From Lycocorax pyrrhopterus obiensis (Eukaryota > Chordata > Aves > Passeriformes > Paradisaeidae): a DNA stretch of 64,000 nt. The position numbers were made by a program, and so were the translations under genes. The stretch's first letter is position 1. The number at the start of each line of letters is the position of its first letter. Shown in pieces: positions 47,855 through 58,868 of the stretch. Below the pieces are notes generated by a model. The model was given only the letters and a program-made list of their open reading frames with translations. It was not told where the DNA came from and did not search any database. The stretch is taken from assembly GCA_014706295.1 (NCBI GenBank), contig JACSVZ010000025.1, forward strand, positions 1,302,001 to 1,366,000, read 5' to 3'.

Positions 47855-48121
47855 GTAGTGCAGGACAAGGGGGAACAGCTTCACACTGATGGGGGGCAGG
47901 GTTAGGGTGGATATTGGGAACAAATCCTTCCCTGTGAGGGTGGGGAGGCCCTGGCACAGGGTGCCCAGAGAAGCTGTGGCTGCCCCTGGATCCCTGGGAG
48001 TGTCCAAGGCCAGGCTGGACATTGGGGCTTGGAGCAACCTGGGATAGTGGAAGGTGTCCCTGAGGATGGAATGAGATGATCTTTAAGGTTCTTTCCAAGC
48101 CAAACCATTCCACGGCTCTAA
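47855..48121 (+). mobile_element. CR1 LINE 3' fragment
   Basis: Extends further 5' than most copies: 'gtgcaggacaagggggaaca', 'gggtggatattgggaacaaa', 'gaggccctggcacagggtgc', 'gagtgtccaaggccaggctg', then gatctttaaggttctttcca and caaaccattccacggctc. The 'cccatggcaggg' block is missing from the usual position, an internal deletion relative to sister copies. Confidence 0.92.
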
Positions 48122-48694
48122 CAGAAGGAGCACCTTCACGAAACGTGGATAACTTGCCTCGGCACATGGGGAAAGCTCCCCGCCCCACAAGCCGCCCTGA
48201 CCTCAGATCCGAGCTGTTTGCTCACTCTTGGGAGCTCTGCAGTGGAAACATATTAGAGTTCCCTTTTCCTGCAGCTTTTTTCCTCCAGGTATTTAATCTT
48301 AGTTTACAGATGAAATGTGCAGTGGAGAAAAAGATGCTAATCACACAGTTGCTGCACTCTGCTCCAGCCACTGAAAAATTTATTGCCATCTGTCCTGGAT
48401 TGGACAGGGCTGGAGCATCACCCCGTTAACAGCTTTGCAGGGGCAGCAGAGAGACCCAGCATCACAACAGGGCATGACCCCAAGCCTTTGGGGCCACCAG
48501 AGACCTCGTAGGGGCTGGCGCAGGAGAGCTGCACTTCCTAATGTGCTCTTGGCTCAGCTCACAGGCAAGAAAAGTCCGGGCTGGGCTGGAAGCTTCCAGC
48601 ACTTGGCTGTGAGTGTCACCAGCAGCTTCCCAGTGTTTTATGGCTTTTTGTCAGAGGAGTCTTTGTCAACCATTTGTCAACACTCTCAGGCACC
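48122..48694. other. Unique sequence
   Basis: Nothing recognised. Confidence 0.4.
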
Positions 48695-48784
48695 TGGTGG
48701 GATTTTGGGGGTGTCCTGTGCAGACCCAGGAGTTCAACTCAGTCCTTGTGGATCCCTTCTGACTCAGGATATTCTATGATTTAA
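48695..48784 (+). mobile_element. CR1 LINE 3'-end fragment, second subfamily
   Basis: Contains 'gggggtgtcctgtgcagacc', 'caggagttcaactcagtcct' and the terminus gactcaggatattctatgat. Only the last 90 bp remain. Confidence 0.8.
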
Positions 48785-49870
48785 CTACTCAGCTCTTCCC
48801 ACTTTTTTTAGCCAGCTGTTGAGATGCCATTATTTCAGTCTCCTGGATACATCATTATGTACATCCTTAATAGGTCCCTTCCCTGGCTGGAACAGGGCAC
48901 GTGGCTGTACATGATCAAGTTCTGCCAGGCTTTTATAAACCCAGAGCAGAAGGCGAGGTCAGAAATCAGACCAGAAATGGGATTTCTCCGGCTCCCAAAG
49001 AAAGGTGTTTGGCTGCACAGCTTTCTGAGCATCTTGTAATATCAAACTGTCTTGGAAGCAAAGTGGTTTGATTTTTGGCCTGTCTCTGCCCTCAGTGGAT
49101 CATTGGCCTTACAGTTCAGAAAGACTCAAACTGCAGCTCCTGTGATGCATCTTAAACATACGATTTTCACTTGGCTTTTTGCAAGACCCATGTTTCTTCC
49201 TGGCGGATCCTCCCACAACTGCATTTCCCCTCCAGCACCGGCAAGCCCAGCAGAGTCTTGGAGCACACAACCATTCCATAAAGTCCCTCTCCTGTGGCTG
49301 TGTTTGCTCATGTCTCTCTTTTTTTTTTTTTTTAACTAACTTGGACTATTTTCATAAAACCTCACACCTTGAAGAACCCAAAATTGCTGAGCAAGGAAAT
49401 AATCGTCAGTGGTGCAAGGAGAGCTCGTGTCTCTCCTGCAGCAATTAGCAAACCTTAACGCAGGCTTGGCTGTCTTTCCAATTAAACCCTGGCAAGCTGG
49501 AATGCACGATGTGCTAATGAAACGGGGAGTTTTGGAGCTCCTCTGCTGGCTGTTGGGAGGATCTGGGAGCTTTGGGCTGTCTGGCTGAAACTGAGCCATT
49601 GAAAGTAATGGGCTGGACAATCTCACCCCATTACTCTTAATGGGATTGAGAGAGTGCGCGCGGGAGCAGCGCTGGGGGAAGCAGGGGAGCTGTTTCCACA
49701 GATCATCCAAGTTATGGCCAATGCTGGGAAAATGCCCCCCTGGCAGCAGGAGCTGTGTGCAGTGATAGGGTTTGGCAGGGGGGGAGCAGGGAAGGTGCAG
49801 AAAGGCACCAGTGCCCCGAGTCAGCCCTGAGTGGGGGCTGATTTTGGTCAGGGCACGTCACAAGGAGGGG
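48785..49870. other. Unique sequence without recognised genes
   Basis: A poly-T run lies at about 49318-49334. No exon or repeat family recognised. Confidence 0.42.
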
Positions 49871-50195
49871 AACTGCTGGATGGGAGAAATCCCTGCTGCT
49901 GGGTGGGAGAGATTCCTGCTGCTGGGTGGGAGAAATCCCTGCTGCTGGATGGGAGAAATCCCTGCTGCTGGATGGGAGATCCCTGCTGCTGAGTGGGGGA
50001 GATCCCTGCTTCTGGATGTGGGGGGATCCCTGCTTCTGGGTGGGGAGATCCCTGCTGCTGGGTGGGGGAGATCCCTGTTGCTGGATGTGGGGAGATCTCT
50101 GCTGCTGGATGGGGGAGATTCCTGCTGCTGGATGTGGGGGGATCCCTGCTGCTGGATGTGGGGGGATCCCTGCTGCTGGGTGGGAGATCCCTGCA
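49871..50195. repeat. Minisatellite, 21-25 bp unit, ~13.6 copies
   Basis: A head-to-tail array of units such as tgggagaaatccctgctgct. Thirteen full units plus a partial one can be read. Early units are 23 bp (gggagaaat form) and later ones vary between about 21 and 25 bp (gggggagat and gatgtgggggg forms), so variants are ordered along the array. All frames are nearly stop-free, which explains the 115-175 codon frames with Gly/Ala/Trp- or Pro/Gln/Ser-rich repeats on either strand. Confidence 0.96.
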
Positions 50196-53100
50196 GTGTG
50201 TGCATGCTTTGGTCCGTCCCTCATACCCATCTTCCCTGGTTTACCTTCCTACCCCGTACCTGTGCTGACTGCACCTATAGAGGTGGAGGGAGGCTTTAAC
50301 GTGGTGTGAACTACAAGGGTTTTAGGAGGCTGCTGAGCATCGCTAGCAAAGCGTTTGCAGCGGGAAGATCCAGCTAGTGGGACTGGCTGCAGAAATCGTG
50401 AGTTTTCAGGTCAATCAGGAAACTGAAAATGCTCGAAAAGGGGAGAGGGATGGTCGTGAGACACGAATATCGCAGGAGTAAAGCTTTAGGCTGAATGCTG
50501 CAGCCTGAAGTTGTCGTGGATGCTCAGTGCCTGTGGTGTCCTCTCTGGAGCCAGGCAGGAGCTGAAGCAGCGCAGCCTGAGGCCACTGCTGGGGATGCCT
50601 GCATGGCCTGGGTGATGGATTTGCTCCTCGTGATGGGACCAAATCTGCTCCCACTGGGACATGGAAGGAACATGGTCTGGACAGGGCAGCAATCAGCCTC
50701 CCACAGCCTGAGATTTGCCCACTCGCTTTCCTTTCTCCTCCTGCTGAGCGTGGCCAAAGCCCTCCCTGCCGGGGCACTTAAACCTCAATGCCTCAATCAA
50801 AGCAGAAAGGGACAGAGAAGTGGTGATGAGATAATCCCTTAAATCTTACGGCTCTCCCCCCTCCCTGTAACTGGGGCCTTGTTCCTTGGTGGAGGGTTGG
50901 GGCCTGTTCTCACGCTGCCCTTTCCGTTTAGCACCACAGCTCTTCCAGAAAGTTTGAACAGAAGGGGAGGAGCAGGGACTGCAGCAAATGCACCTCCAAC
51001 CGGGATTAACCTGGAATTGCTGCTCCTTGGCCAGCTACTCCTCTGTGGTGGTTTGGTGACACCCCCACGAGGTTCCCCAAGCTGTTTAGGCACCTCAGCT
51101 CCCGTTCAAATTCCTGGGAGGTAATTCAAGTTTGGATATCTGAGGAGGAAGCGGGGATTAACCTGTGCCGTGGGTCTGCCCTGAGATAACACATTCACGT
51201 CAGCGATCTCCTTCATCTTGGAGAGGAGACAGCACAGCAGGGACTGGTCACAGCAGGTCTCCTGCCCCTTCCCACCTCACAGGCGAGAAGGCAGCTAAAA
51301 GAGACGGCTGAGAGTTGCCAAGGAGAGGAAAAATGAAATAGAAGCTGAAGATCAGAAATATTTTTAAAACGCCTCAGATGCAGAAGAATTGCAGCCGTGC
51401 TGTGAGGTAACCAGCAAATAGAATTTAATTATACGATACACAGGAGTAATGGAGCTTGTGAGGCTGGAGTGTGATTTCCCAGTAATAGGAGGACAGCAGG
51501 GATCCCTGCCTGGGCTGTTGTGTGTTCACGGAGAGCGGGATGGTGCTGCAGGGCTTTCCCTGCCTCCGGAGGGGAGGGAAGGGCCACAGCTCCTCCAGCT
51601 TGGAGGAACTAGGCTCTTCTCAGGGTATCCAGCACGTGGAGCTTTGGAGCAGCTGGGAAATGGGATTCTCTGGATCGGGGGCACATGGGCTTGAAGGCAG
51701 TGAGGGAGGCCAGGCAGAGGAAAGCTGTGAACCCAGCACATCTCCGAGGGCAGAAGTGGTTTGTGCTTCCCTGTGCTGCTGTCCATCTTCCCAGACTTGT
51801 GAAAAGGATGGCTTAGGCAGCAACACGTCCAAGGTGGGAGGTGGGAGGAGCCATTGTTGATCCAGAGCACGGCTATAGATGTGACCTTTACAGTGCTGTG
51901 GCTTTATTTTTATTATTTTTCTCCCCAGTTTATCCACAATCTGTCAGAGCAGCGTGGGGACTTCCAGGGTTTATTTCAAAGTGTTTCCATTGCCATGTTC
52001 TCCTCCCAGCTGAGCTTGTTTTGTTTTATTTTGTTGGTTTTTCACCTTTAGGGGGTTTTGTTTGTTTGTTTGTTTTTTACAAGGTGCTCTGCGTAGGGTG
52101 TGAGGCAGGGACACTCCTGCTTTGTGTGGAACTGTAGACCTGCATGTAAATGTGGCTCCCTGAGTGCCAGGGGAGCACAAGAAGTGTTATTTATTCCACC
52201 ATGAGATGTTCCCGCCAGGCTACAGGATAATGCCGTGCTGTGTGTGTGGCTGGTGTCGCTTGGATTGGGGTGGGACATGCAGGGGTCCCTCAGAAGGGGC
52301 GAGGAACAGTGCAGGGGCTCTCAGTGAAATGAGAAGCCCCAGTGAAATCAGGCCTTGAGAGAAAACACTGCGTTCTTAAGGAATCAAAATACGTGGATTT
52401 TGTGTCTTTCTCCCTGTCAGTTTTGTTCTGAGCTGGTTTTAGGCCGTCTCAGAGTCTCACAATCTCTGCTGTTGGAAGCCCTCCCGGTTTGTAGGAGCAC
52501 AATCACTGGAGATGGAGCAGGAAGGCTCAACACAGCTTTAGACCAGCTCAATCCATCTTCCAAACACCCCTTGCCTTGCAGCCCACCCTGATTCACACAG
52601 ACCCCGTGTGCTGTACACTCTGGGGCTTCTCCAGTCTCTGGGCCATGTCCCCATCAAGGCGTTTTATTTCCCTGGAGAGCTTTTTTCAGTGGAAGAGGTG
52701 CTGCGGAAAGGTGGGATGGGTTTCATACATATCCTCCACCCTTTCCTCTCCACAAGGGTGGGGTCATGTTTCTGCTGTCTGGAGATGAATGCGCAGCCCC
52801 TGGGTTTGGTGGGGTGGAAGGAAGTGGGTGGAGGAAGTAATGTGGCATCGGTGCCACCGCAGCCCTTGGCAGGCAGGTCCCCGAGTCACTGCAAGTCAGG
52901 GGCTCAGCTGCCCAGCAGAGAGTGGGGGGAAGTGACAGACAGCCCAGGGCTATCCCAGCCCTTGGCTGGAGCAGAGGAATTCCTGGAGGAAGTGGAGCAG
53001 TCAGACAAGACAAGGGACGCTGCCTCTTCCCCTCTCCTGCCCTCGCCATTCATGTCCCGAGGGGGCACGAGGAGCTCCATGGAGCACATGGATCTGTGTG

Positions 53101-53990
53101 GGCTGGTGAGGCCAAGACAGATGTGCCCAACACCTGGCTGTCCTGCTGTGTCCCTGGCTGCCCTGCCACCACCCTGGAGTCAGCAAATCAGTTCAGGTCT
53201 CCTCCTGGTGGGACGACATGGATGGTGATGTGTCCTGGTTTCAGGGGCTGACCTGGGGAAACACCAGGAGAGACTGGGGAATGCATGGGCAGGTGCTCGC
53301 CTGTTGCTCACATTTCCCTGGAAGGCTTGTTCCAGACCTTCCTGCAGCGGCTCGCTGCATTGGAACTGGACATTAGAAGACTTGGCTGGAGCAGCAGGTA
53401 CAATGGGCGGGAGCGAAGCTGATCAGTTCCCTGGGAAGCCCTTGAAGGGCAGGTCAGAGCCACCAGCAGGGGAAATTGGTTGAACAATACAGGAATCTCA
53501 CAAGGAGGATCCGAGCTCCGGGGCTGCAGCAAGGCCAGGAGCATCAGAGGGGCTGAGCCAGGCCAGGCTCTTGAGAAATACTCTAAACTCGTGTGAACTG
53601 GGGGAAAATGCTGGAGCTGCACCTGCATCCTGCAAGATTGTAAAAGGAAACAGCAGCCCCACAGGAGCGGGGCCTTCAGAAGTGGGGTATGGAGGGAGCA
53701 GGTGCCAGCCAAAGGCACATGGGACTGTTTCTTGGATTTGGGATCGTGGGCAGCCTCGCCAGCCTTTTCCGATGCCTGGGTGTGTTTTTTGCCAGATGAT
53801 GTGAAATTCTCTGTCTGTGTGGGGTACCTGACCCAGCTCTCAGCAGTGCAAACAGGGGTGGGTTTGATATTCAGTAGTGAGGGAAACAGATTGTTTCTAC
53901 ATAACCTTTTATTTGGTTTTCTTTCAAATAAAACCCTGTGTGGAAGTTATGACTTTTACAGTAGGAAATAAGGGAACAATGCTTTTTCCT
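50196..53990. other. Unique sequence without recognised genes
   Basis: Mixed DNA. AT-rich patch at about 51340-51450 (tagaatttaattatacgata); (GTTT)n run at about 52057-52076. The frames at 52608-53228 and 53308-53718 overlap others and show no domains. No repeat family recognised. Confidence 0.4.
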
Positions 53991-53999
53991 GCATGAGAG

Positions 54000-54090
54000 G
54001 TGTAGTTAAGCTGTGGAACTTGCTGCCCCAAGGCCTTAGCAAAGCATTTTGGACAATTTGACCAGTGTGAACACATGCCTGAGCACACAA
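54000..54090 (+). mobile_element. Possible ancient CR1/L3-type relic
   Basis: The string 'agctgtggaacttgctgccc' followed by 'caaggccttagcaaagcatt' resembles the 'gtggaactcattgccacaag' region of old CR1/L3 LINEs. It is short and diverged, and the identification is tentative. Confidence 0.35.
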
Positions 54091-55048
54091 AGCTGTGAAA
54101 GCTGTTTGTGTGGGATGGTCCAAGTACCAACAGCCACCTGACTCTGGGGTGAATTGTTTTTCCCTATTGCAGCTCCATCAGATTCCTTAACTTCAGGAAA
54201 TAAATAGTCCAAAGAATGACTGGACTGGAGGTTTGTGAAGATTTTTCTTCACTTGTCAGATGCTCCCCAAATTGGACATGTTTGTGAGAGGTTCAGAAAA
54301 AGTGCATCAGCCATGAAGGGCTGGGGAGGAGAGCGGGGAATACACACGGATTCAGTTCTGAACTTTGGGGACCAAAGGCTCTGTGCTGCCACTAGAGAAA
54401 AAAAACCTCTTCAAAACACTCCAGTGCTGAGTTACAACTTGGAGGTGCCTCTTTTCCCTTCATTAGCCAGGGAACACAGGGATATCATTCTCTTTGCTCA
54501 GCAGCACAAATCCCTCTTCTTTCTTTACCCTTTCTGCCAGTTGTGTTTCCTGCTAAGAAGCAACTTTTAATTGTCTGGTACCAGGGCAGAGCTTGTTCCT
54601 GGGAAGAGCTGCCTCCTGCGTGTTTCTCTGCTCTTCCTCTTGAAGCTTCCAGTGCTGATGCCTTTCAAGGCACCTGGAGAGCTGGATTCCAGTGTACTCC
54701 AGGCATGTGCCTGTCCAAAGCTGTTTGTCCCAGAGAATCTCTTCCTGGGTTATGGAGACTCCGGTTTTCTACTGGGTTGAAAGAGGCTCAGCGAAAATAA
54801 GCACATCCAGGTTTCCCTGTCTTTTTCCATCATGTTTTTTAACCCGAAAGAATGTTTGAGAGAAGTTTCAAGGATCCTCCAGACCTTCCCCCTCCAGCAC
54901 CAGAAATTCCCGGTAGGGACAACAGCTCTGGCACTGGTTTGTGCTGCTGCTGTTCCCACATGCAGGCAGGCGCCTCTCCAGTGGTGTTTAAGGCAAATTT
55001 AGGTCTGAGCAGAGGTTCTGCACAGTTTTGGGGAGTTTTCCCTCACCA
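54091..55048. other. Unique sequence
   Basis: Nothing recognised. Confidence 0.4.
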
Positions 55049-55053
55049 TCCAT

Positions 55054-55411
55054 TGTCGCTGTTCTCCCCACAGACAACTAGAGAAACGACACGAAGTCCA
55101 GGCTCAGGGATAAATGGAAGCGCTTTAATGAACTCTCTGAAGGCTTTTATACTTTAGTTCGCAAAAGTGTGTTAAATGGCATAAGGTAATTGGTTTTTTG
55201 CCATCCACCCCTTGAGGGGTTTGGTCAAGTTCTAAGACACCCATCTCTGAATGTTTTTCTAGTTAGAACCATAACAATCCTGCAAAACAACCTGCAGCTG
55301 CAAGTTTACAAAACTGTAACATTGCTTTGAGTTACTTGCATGGGAAAGACAGAGCTCTCACAAAAATGCTGCAGAGAGCTGAAGAAATTCTCTGCTGAAG
55401 CTTTTTCAGCA
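55054..55411 (-). mobile_element. Solo LTR of an endogenous retrovirus
   Basis: A 358-bp segment begins TG and ends CA and is flanked by a direct repeat TCCAT (55049-55053 and 55412-55416; the match extends to six bases, ATCCAT, if the first base is shared). On the minus strand it has a TATAAAAG box (plus coordinates 55144-55151) and an ATTAAA poly(A)-type signal (55134-55139) about 5 bases later, the compact TATA-then-poly(A) order seen in avian retroviral LTRs. No gag, pol or env lies beside it, so it is a solo LTR from recombination between the two LTRs. Family (ERVL- or ERVK-like) is uncertain; a 5-bp duplication slightly favours the former. Confidence 0.72.
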
Positions 55412-55416
55412 TCCAT

Positions 55417-55705
55417 AGTGCAAAGTTGAGCTGTCCTCTCCAAGGTGGTCTTCGCCCTGTACAGCAACAGGAGAGGAGACTGGAATGACAAATTCCAGCC
55501 AGGACTGGCTCCTGAATGGGGACAGTTCTCCACAAGCCCTGCCGGACGTCCTTCTCTCTTTCCAGGTCTGTGGGCTGCGAGAGAATAGCCAGTTGTGTTT
55601 TCCATCTCGGAGCAATGAGCTGGCAAACATCTCTGCTCCATCTGTTTTCTTTCACTGATGGATTCTTTAAAGTTAGATTGTGGTCCCACAGGGACACACT
55701 CAACT
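55417..55705. other. Unique sequence flanking the LTR
   Basis: The minus frames of 106-127 codons here run into the LTR and show no domain. This stretch could itself be older retroviral sequence, but I see no firm sign. Confidence 0.35.
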
Positions 55706-56150
55706 AATCCTCCGCTTTTAAGATTTTATTTGTGCAATAAATGGATGACAAGGTGGTTTGCGAGTACATAATACAATAAATGGGTTTATAAATGCAACTT
55801 TTTTGCAGAGCACTGTAGAATAAAATACAATACCACTCCGGCATTTAACACTGATCTCTGCTTCATTCATATTTCAAAGAGTAATGTGCCCATTTTCTCA
55901 TCTGGGAAGCCTCTTAGGTTTTTTAATACATTTTTATAAATTAACCAGGCGCAGATTTAATAATAATGTGCATTCGTATGGCTTTTCATCTCCAAGGACC
56001 TTGGATTGCTCTGCAGACTCATCAGTGTAATATAGAAATTCCGTGCTGAGGGATCCGTTTGCTCTCTGCCGAACTGCAGCGGGAGTTTGGATGGCTCAGG
56101 AATGCTCGTGGATGCAAACGACATCGAGGGAGGAAGCTTGAGCCCAGCAC
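55706..56150. promoter_or_regulatory. Candidate conserved noncoding block, AT-rich
   Basis: Low-GC DNA with tgtgcaataaatggatgaca, acataatacaataaatgggt and tttaataataatgtgcattc. The part at 55960-56045 resembles an ancient repeat seen twice more in the window, so the element may be partly exapted repeat. Inferred. Confidence 0.32.
55960..56045 (+). repeat. Possible ancient SINE-like relic
   Basis: The pattern taataataatgtgcattcg then 'ggcttttcatctccaaggac' then 'cttggattgctctgcagact' resembles 21205-21300 and 58035-58130. Family unidentified. Confidence 0.3.
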
Positions 56151-56769
56151 TCATGGCAGGAGAGCTTGGAGGGAAGGGTGCTCCATGGGTGCCCAGGGCA
56201 GAGTCCTCTGAAAGGAGGTCACAGGGATGTTTGGGATGGTTCTGAGCCTGGAAGTCAGGATGCAGAAAAACGAAGAAAATGCTCCTTCAGGTATTTCTTC
56301 AAACTTTTGGGATGCAGCGTCCCTAGACACGGTGAAGCCAAGAGCATGGAAAACCATGGGAGATCAGGAGTTTCTGTCCATGTTGCTGCTTTCTCAAGGC
56401 ATCCATGTACAGCAGGCAGCTGTACCCACCAGAACAGGGAACTTCTAAGCAGGAGGATGAGGTTTCTCCATCAAAATGTGTAATAACCAAAATCTCTTAA
56501 CTGTGGTGATGTAGAATCTTCTCCTGTCACCTTGCTGGCCAACTTAGGAAGGTGTTGAGCTGCTTTCCTTGGAGAATTCTGTGCTCTTTGAACAGCTCCC
56601 AGCCGAGTTCTTTGCTTCTGGGATCCCCAGGTGAGACAAGGCTTTTCCAGCCCTCTGCCTTTCCCAGTTCCCACATTTCGGTGTCACTGACAGTAGGATA
56701 TCTGCCATGGACATTGCCCATTCCCCATCCCAGAAAGAAAAACTTTCTTTAGGAGTCAAAGAGTTATAG
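56151..56769. other. Unique sequence
   Basis: Nothing recognised beyond chance open frames on both strands. Confidence 0.4.
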
Positions 56770-57320
56770 AGAAGAGTTAAACTCATGGATATAACACGCA
56801 ATCGGAAAAAATATTTACAGGTAGCAAATTGCCATCACTGTAGAAGGAAAACATGAGAAAATGGAAACGTGATATTTATGTTAATACAAAGTTTTAAAAA
56901 TTTAATTTAAGAGACCAGCTGTTTCTGCTTCTCTTATAAGAGTTTAATTGGTATATAATAGCATAGTTAATTAAATACAAATCAATAGTTTAAACCAGCT
57001 AATTGATATTTAATATGTATGGGAAAATATAACTTAGTTGTAATATCATTAGTTCAATATTAAATAAGCAATGGAATTGCAATTATGCCTTTACAACGAT
57101 TATAAAGTTTATCGTTCTTTAATAAACTTGCAATTAGACAGGGTGAGCTGAAAAATTATTAAACAGGTATTATTGGGCTATTAAACATTTATTATCATTC
57201 CTGGTGGGATACAGCTACACAATAGTACACATTATGATTATGTTAATAAACCCTTATTACAGCTTTGCAGCTTTAGCCTTTAGTGCACCGGTGATCGGAT
57301 ATTTTGTTCCCTTCCTCAGT
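56770..57320. promoter_or_regulatory. Long candidate conserved noncoding element, very AT-rich
   Basis: The most AT-rich repeat-free block in the window, over 500 bp, with dense ATTA cores (agttaattaaatacaaatca, ccagctaattgatatttaat, attgcaattatgcctttaca). An imperfect hairpin is formed by 56970-56986 and 57002-57014 (ATTAAAT…ATCAAT against ATTGATATTTAAT). It ends in a short GC-richer word (caccggtgatcgg). Enhancer-like function is inferred. Confidence 0.42.
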
Positions 57321-58034
57321 GGTGAGCGAAGGAATTGCCTTCAAATTGAGTAAGGAAATCCCATACAACGAAAGAACTGAGGAAAAAGCAGGAGGAGTGC
57401 GTAGTTTGGGCCAGCACTGAGAGATCTTTCTTCCTAAACGTCTTTCCCCTCCGTTTCCCAGGCTGAGGATCCCTTTCTCGAAGACTCTGAGGTCTTGCTT
57501 CTCTTGATTGGCTTTTGCTTCGTTGTCAGTGTCAATTTATGGTTTGAATTTGCTCCTGCTTTGCCCAGCGAGTGGCCCTTCTGCCAGTTTGGGGGTGAAT
57601 TAACGCAGGTACTTCCGAGAGAGTCGAAACCATGGTTCTGCTGTGTGTTTTCCAACCAGGATACTTTAGCTCCCTCTTCATCACAGTGCATGGGATGATC
57701 AACTTCAGCTATAACTGCTTTTGCCCTGCTGAGAAATTCAATTGTCAGCACAAGGAAATGGATGGGATTGATTTGGGGGAGATGGGGACACGCAAGGGTT
57801 AAAACATTCTGGTTTCAGTGTGTCTCAGCAGCCCCCCTAAAGCCAAGACATTTAAAATGCTGGGTGTCTGCTTAACTATTTTAGCTTTAGGTAGCCACTA
57901 AAAGCCAAAATGGTGAGACATCCTTAGGCAGCAGAGTCATCTTGAAGTATTTTACCTTTTAAAGGCACTCTCAAGTATTTAAAGGTGCCTTTAGCTATAA
58001 AGATTTTTGCATGTTCTCACAAATTTATGGTATG
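57321..58034. other. Unique sequence
   Basis: No gene or repeat recognised. Within 57890-58010 there is a local run of similar 'aaggcac/aaggtgc' words. Confidence 0.4.
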
Positions 58035-58130
58035 AATTATTATAATGCAGTGCTTTTGTACAGCTCCTTTCATCATGGGATATCAAAGTGGTTTATAAGT
58101 GTTAATTATAGCACCCCTTAGGGAGGCAGA
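58035..58130 (+). repeat. Possible ancient SINE-like relic
   Basis: The pattern 'cagctcctttcatcatggga' then 'tatcaaagtggtttataagt' then gttaattatagcacccc is the clearest of three related stretches and resembles the 'ctcaaagcactttacaaa…ttaatt' tail of ancient amniote repeats. Confidence 0.35.
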
Positions 58131-58402
58131 CGGGAGACAGGCACCCACACCAGCCTGCTGAGCCAGGCTCCAGAGGGGCACGAGCCCACATTTCACTGCG
58201 ATCCAGCTCAGCCTGAGCCTCCCTCCCTTCCCGAGGGCTCAGCTGGGCCTGGGACCTGTTGGACAGCACAGCCATTGCATGGGGCTGGAGCCCCTGCCCA
58301 TGACCTCCTTTTAGGGAGCTTTTTTGCTCAGTGCAACAGGAAGCTGACAGCTGGACACCTGAGTGGTGGGATTGTTGTCCCAGGACACTGCAGCTCCTGC
58401 TG

Positions 58403-58868
58403 CCCCCAGCTCTGGGGCCACCATCATCAGAAGGACGTGGAGCTGCTGGAGTGAGTCCAGAGAGGCCATGGAGATGCTCCAGGGCTGGAGCCCCTCTGCT
58501 CTGGAGCCAGGCTGGGAGAGCTGGGGGTGCTCACCTGGAGAAGAGAAGGCTCCAGGGAGAGCTCAGAGCCCCTTGCAGGGCCTAAAGGGGCTCCAGGAGA
58601 GCTGGAGAGGGACTGGGGACAAGGGCTGGAGGGACAGGACACAGGGAATGGCTTCCCACTGCTAGAGGACAGGGATGGATGGGATATTGGGAAGGAATTG
58701 TTCCCTGGGAGGGTGGGGAGGCCCTGGCACAGGGTGCCCAGAGCAGCTGTGGCTGCCCCTGAATCCCTGGAAGTGTCCAAGGCCAGGCTGGATGGATCTT
58801 GGAGCACCCTGGGACAGTGGAAGGTGTCCTTAAGGTCCGTTCCCACCCAAACCATTCCGTGATCTTGG
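58403..58868 (+). mobile_element. Long CR1 LINE 3' fragment
   Basis: The longest CR1 piece in plus orientation. It runs from ccagctctggggccaccatc through 'gagtccagagaggccatgga', 'aaggggctccaggagagctg', 'gatattgggaaggaattgtt', 'gccctggcacagggtgccca', 'ggaagtgtccaaggccaggc' to cccaaaccattccgtgatct. It lacks the 'ctgcccatggcagg' block between 'aaggtgtcc' and 'ttaaggtcc', a small internal deletion. It overlaps open frames on both strands that are not genes. Confidence 0.95.

Noticed and set aside
49772..50309. Apparent repeat-protein genes on both strands (Gly/Ala/Trp-rich or Pro/Gln/Ser-rich)
   Set aside because: All frames of the minisatellite are open because the unit lacks stops; unit lengths vary by non-multiples of three, so no single frame is kept.
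53226..53245. String tgtcctggtttcagggg resembling the start of a common songbird LTR
   Set aside because: Similarity covers under 20 bases and the following sequence does not continue like an LTR; no flanking duplication was found.
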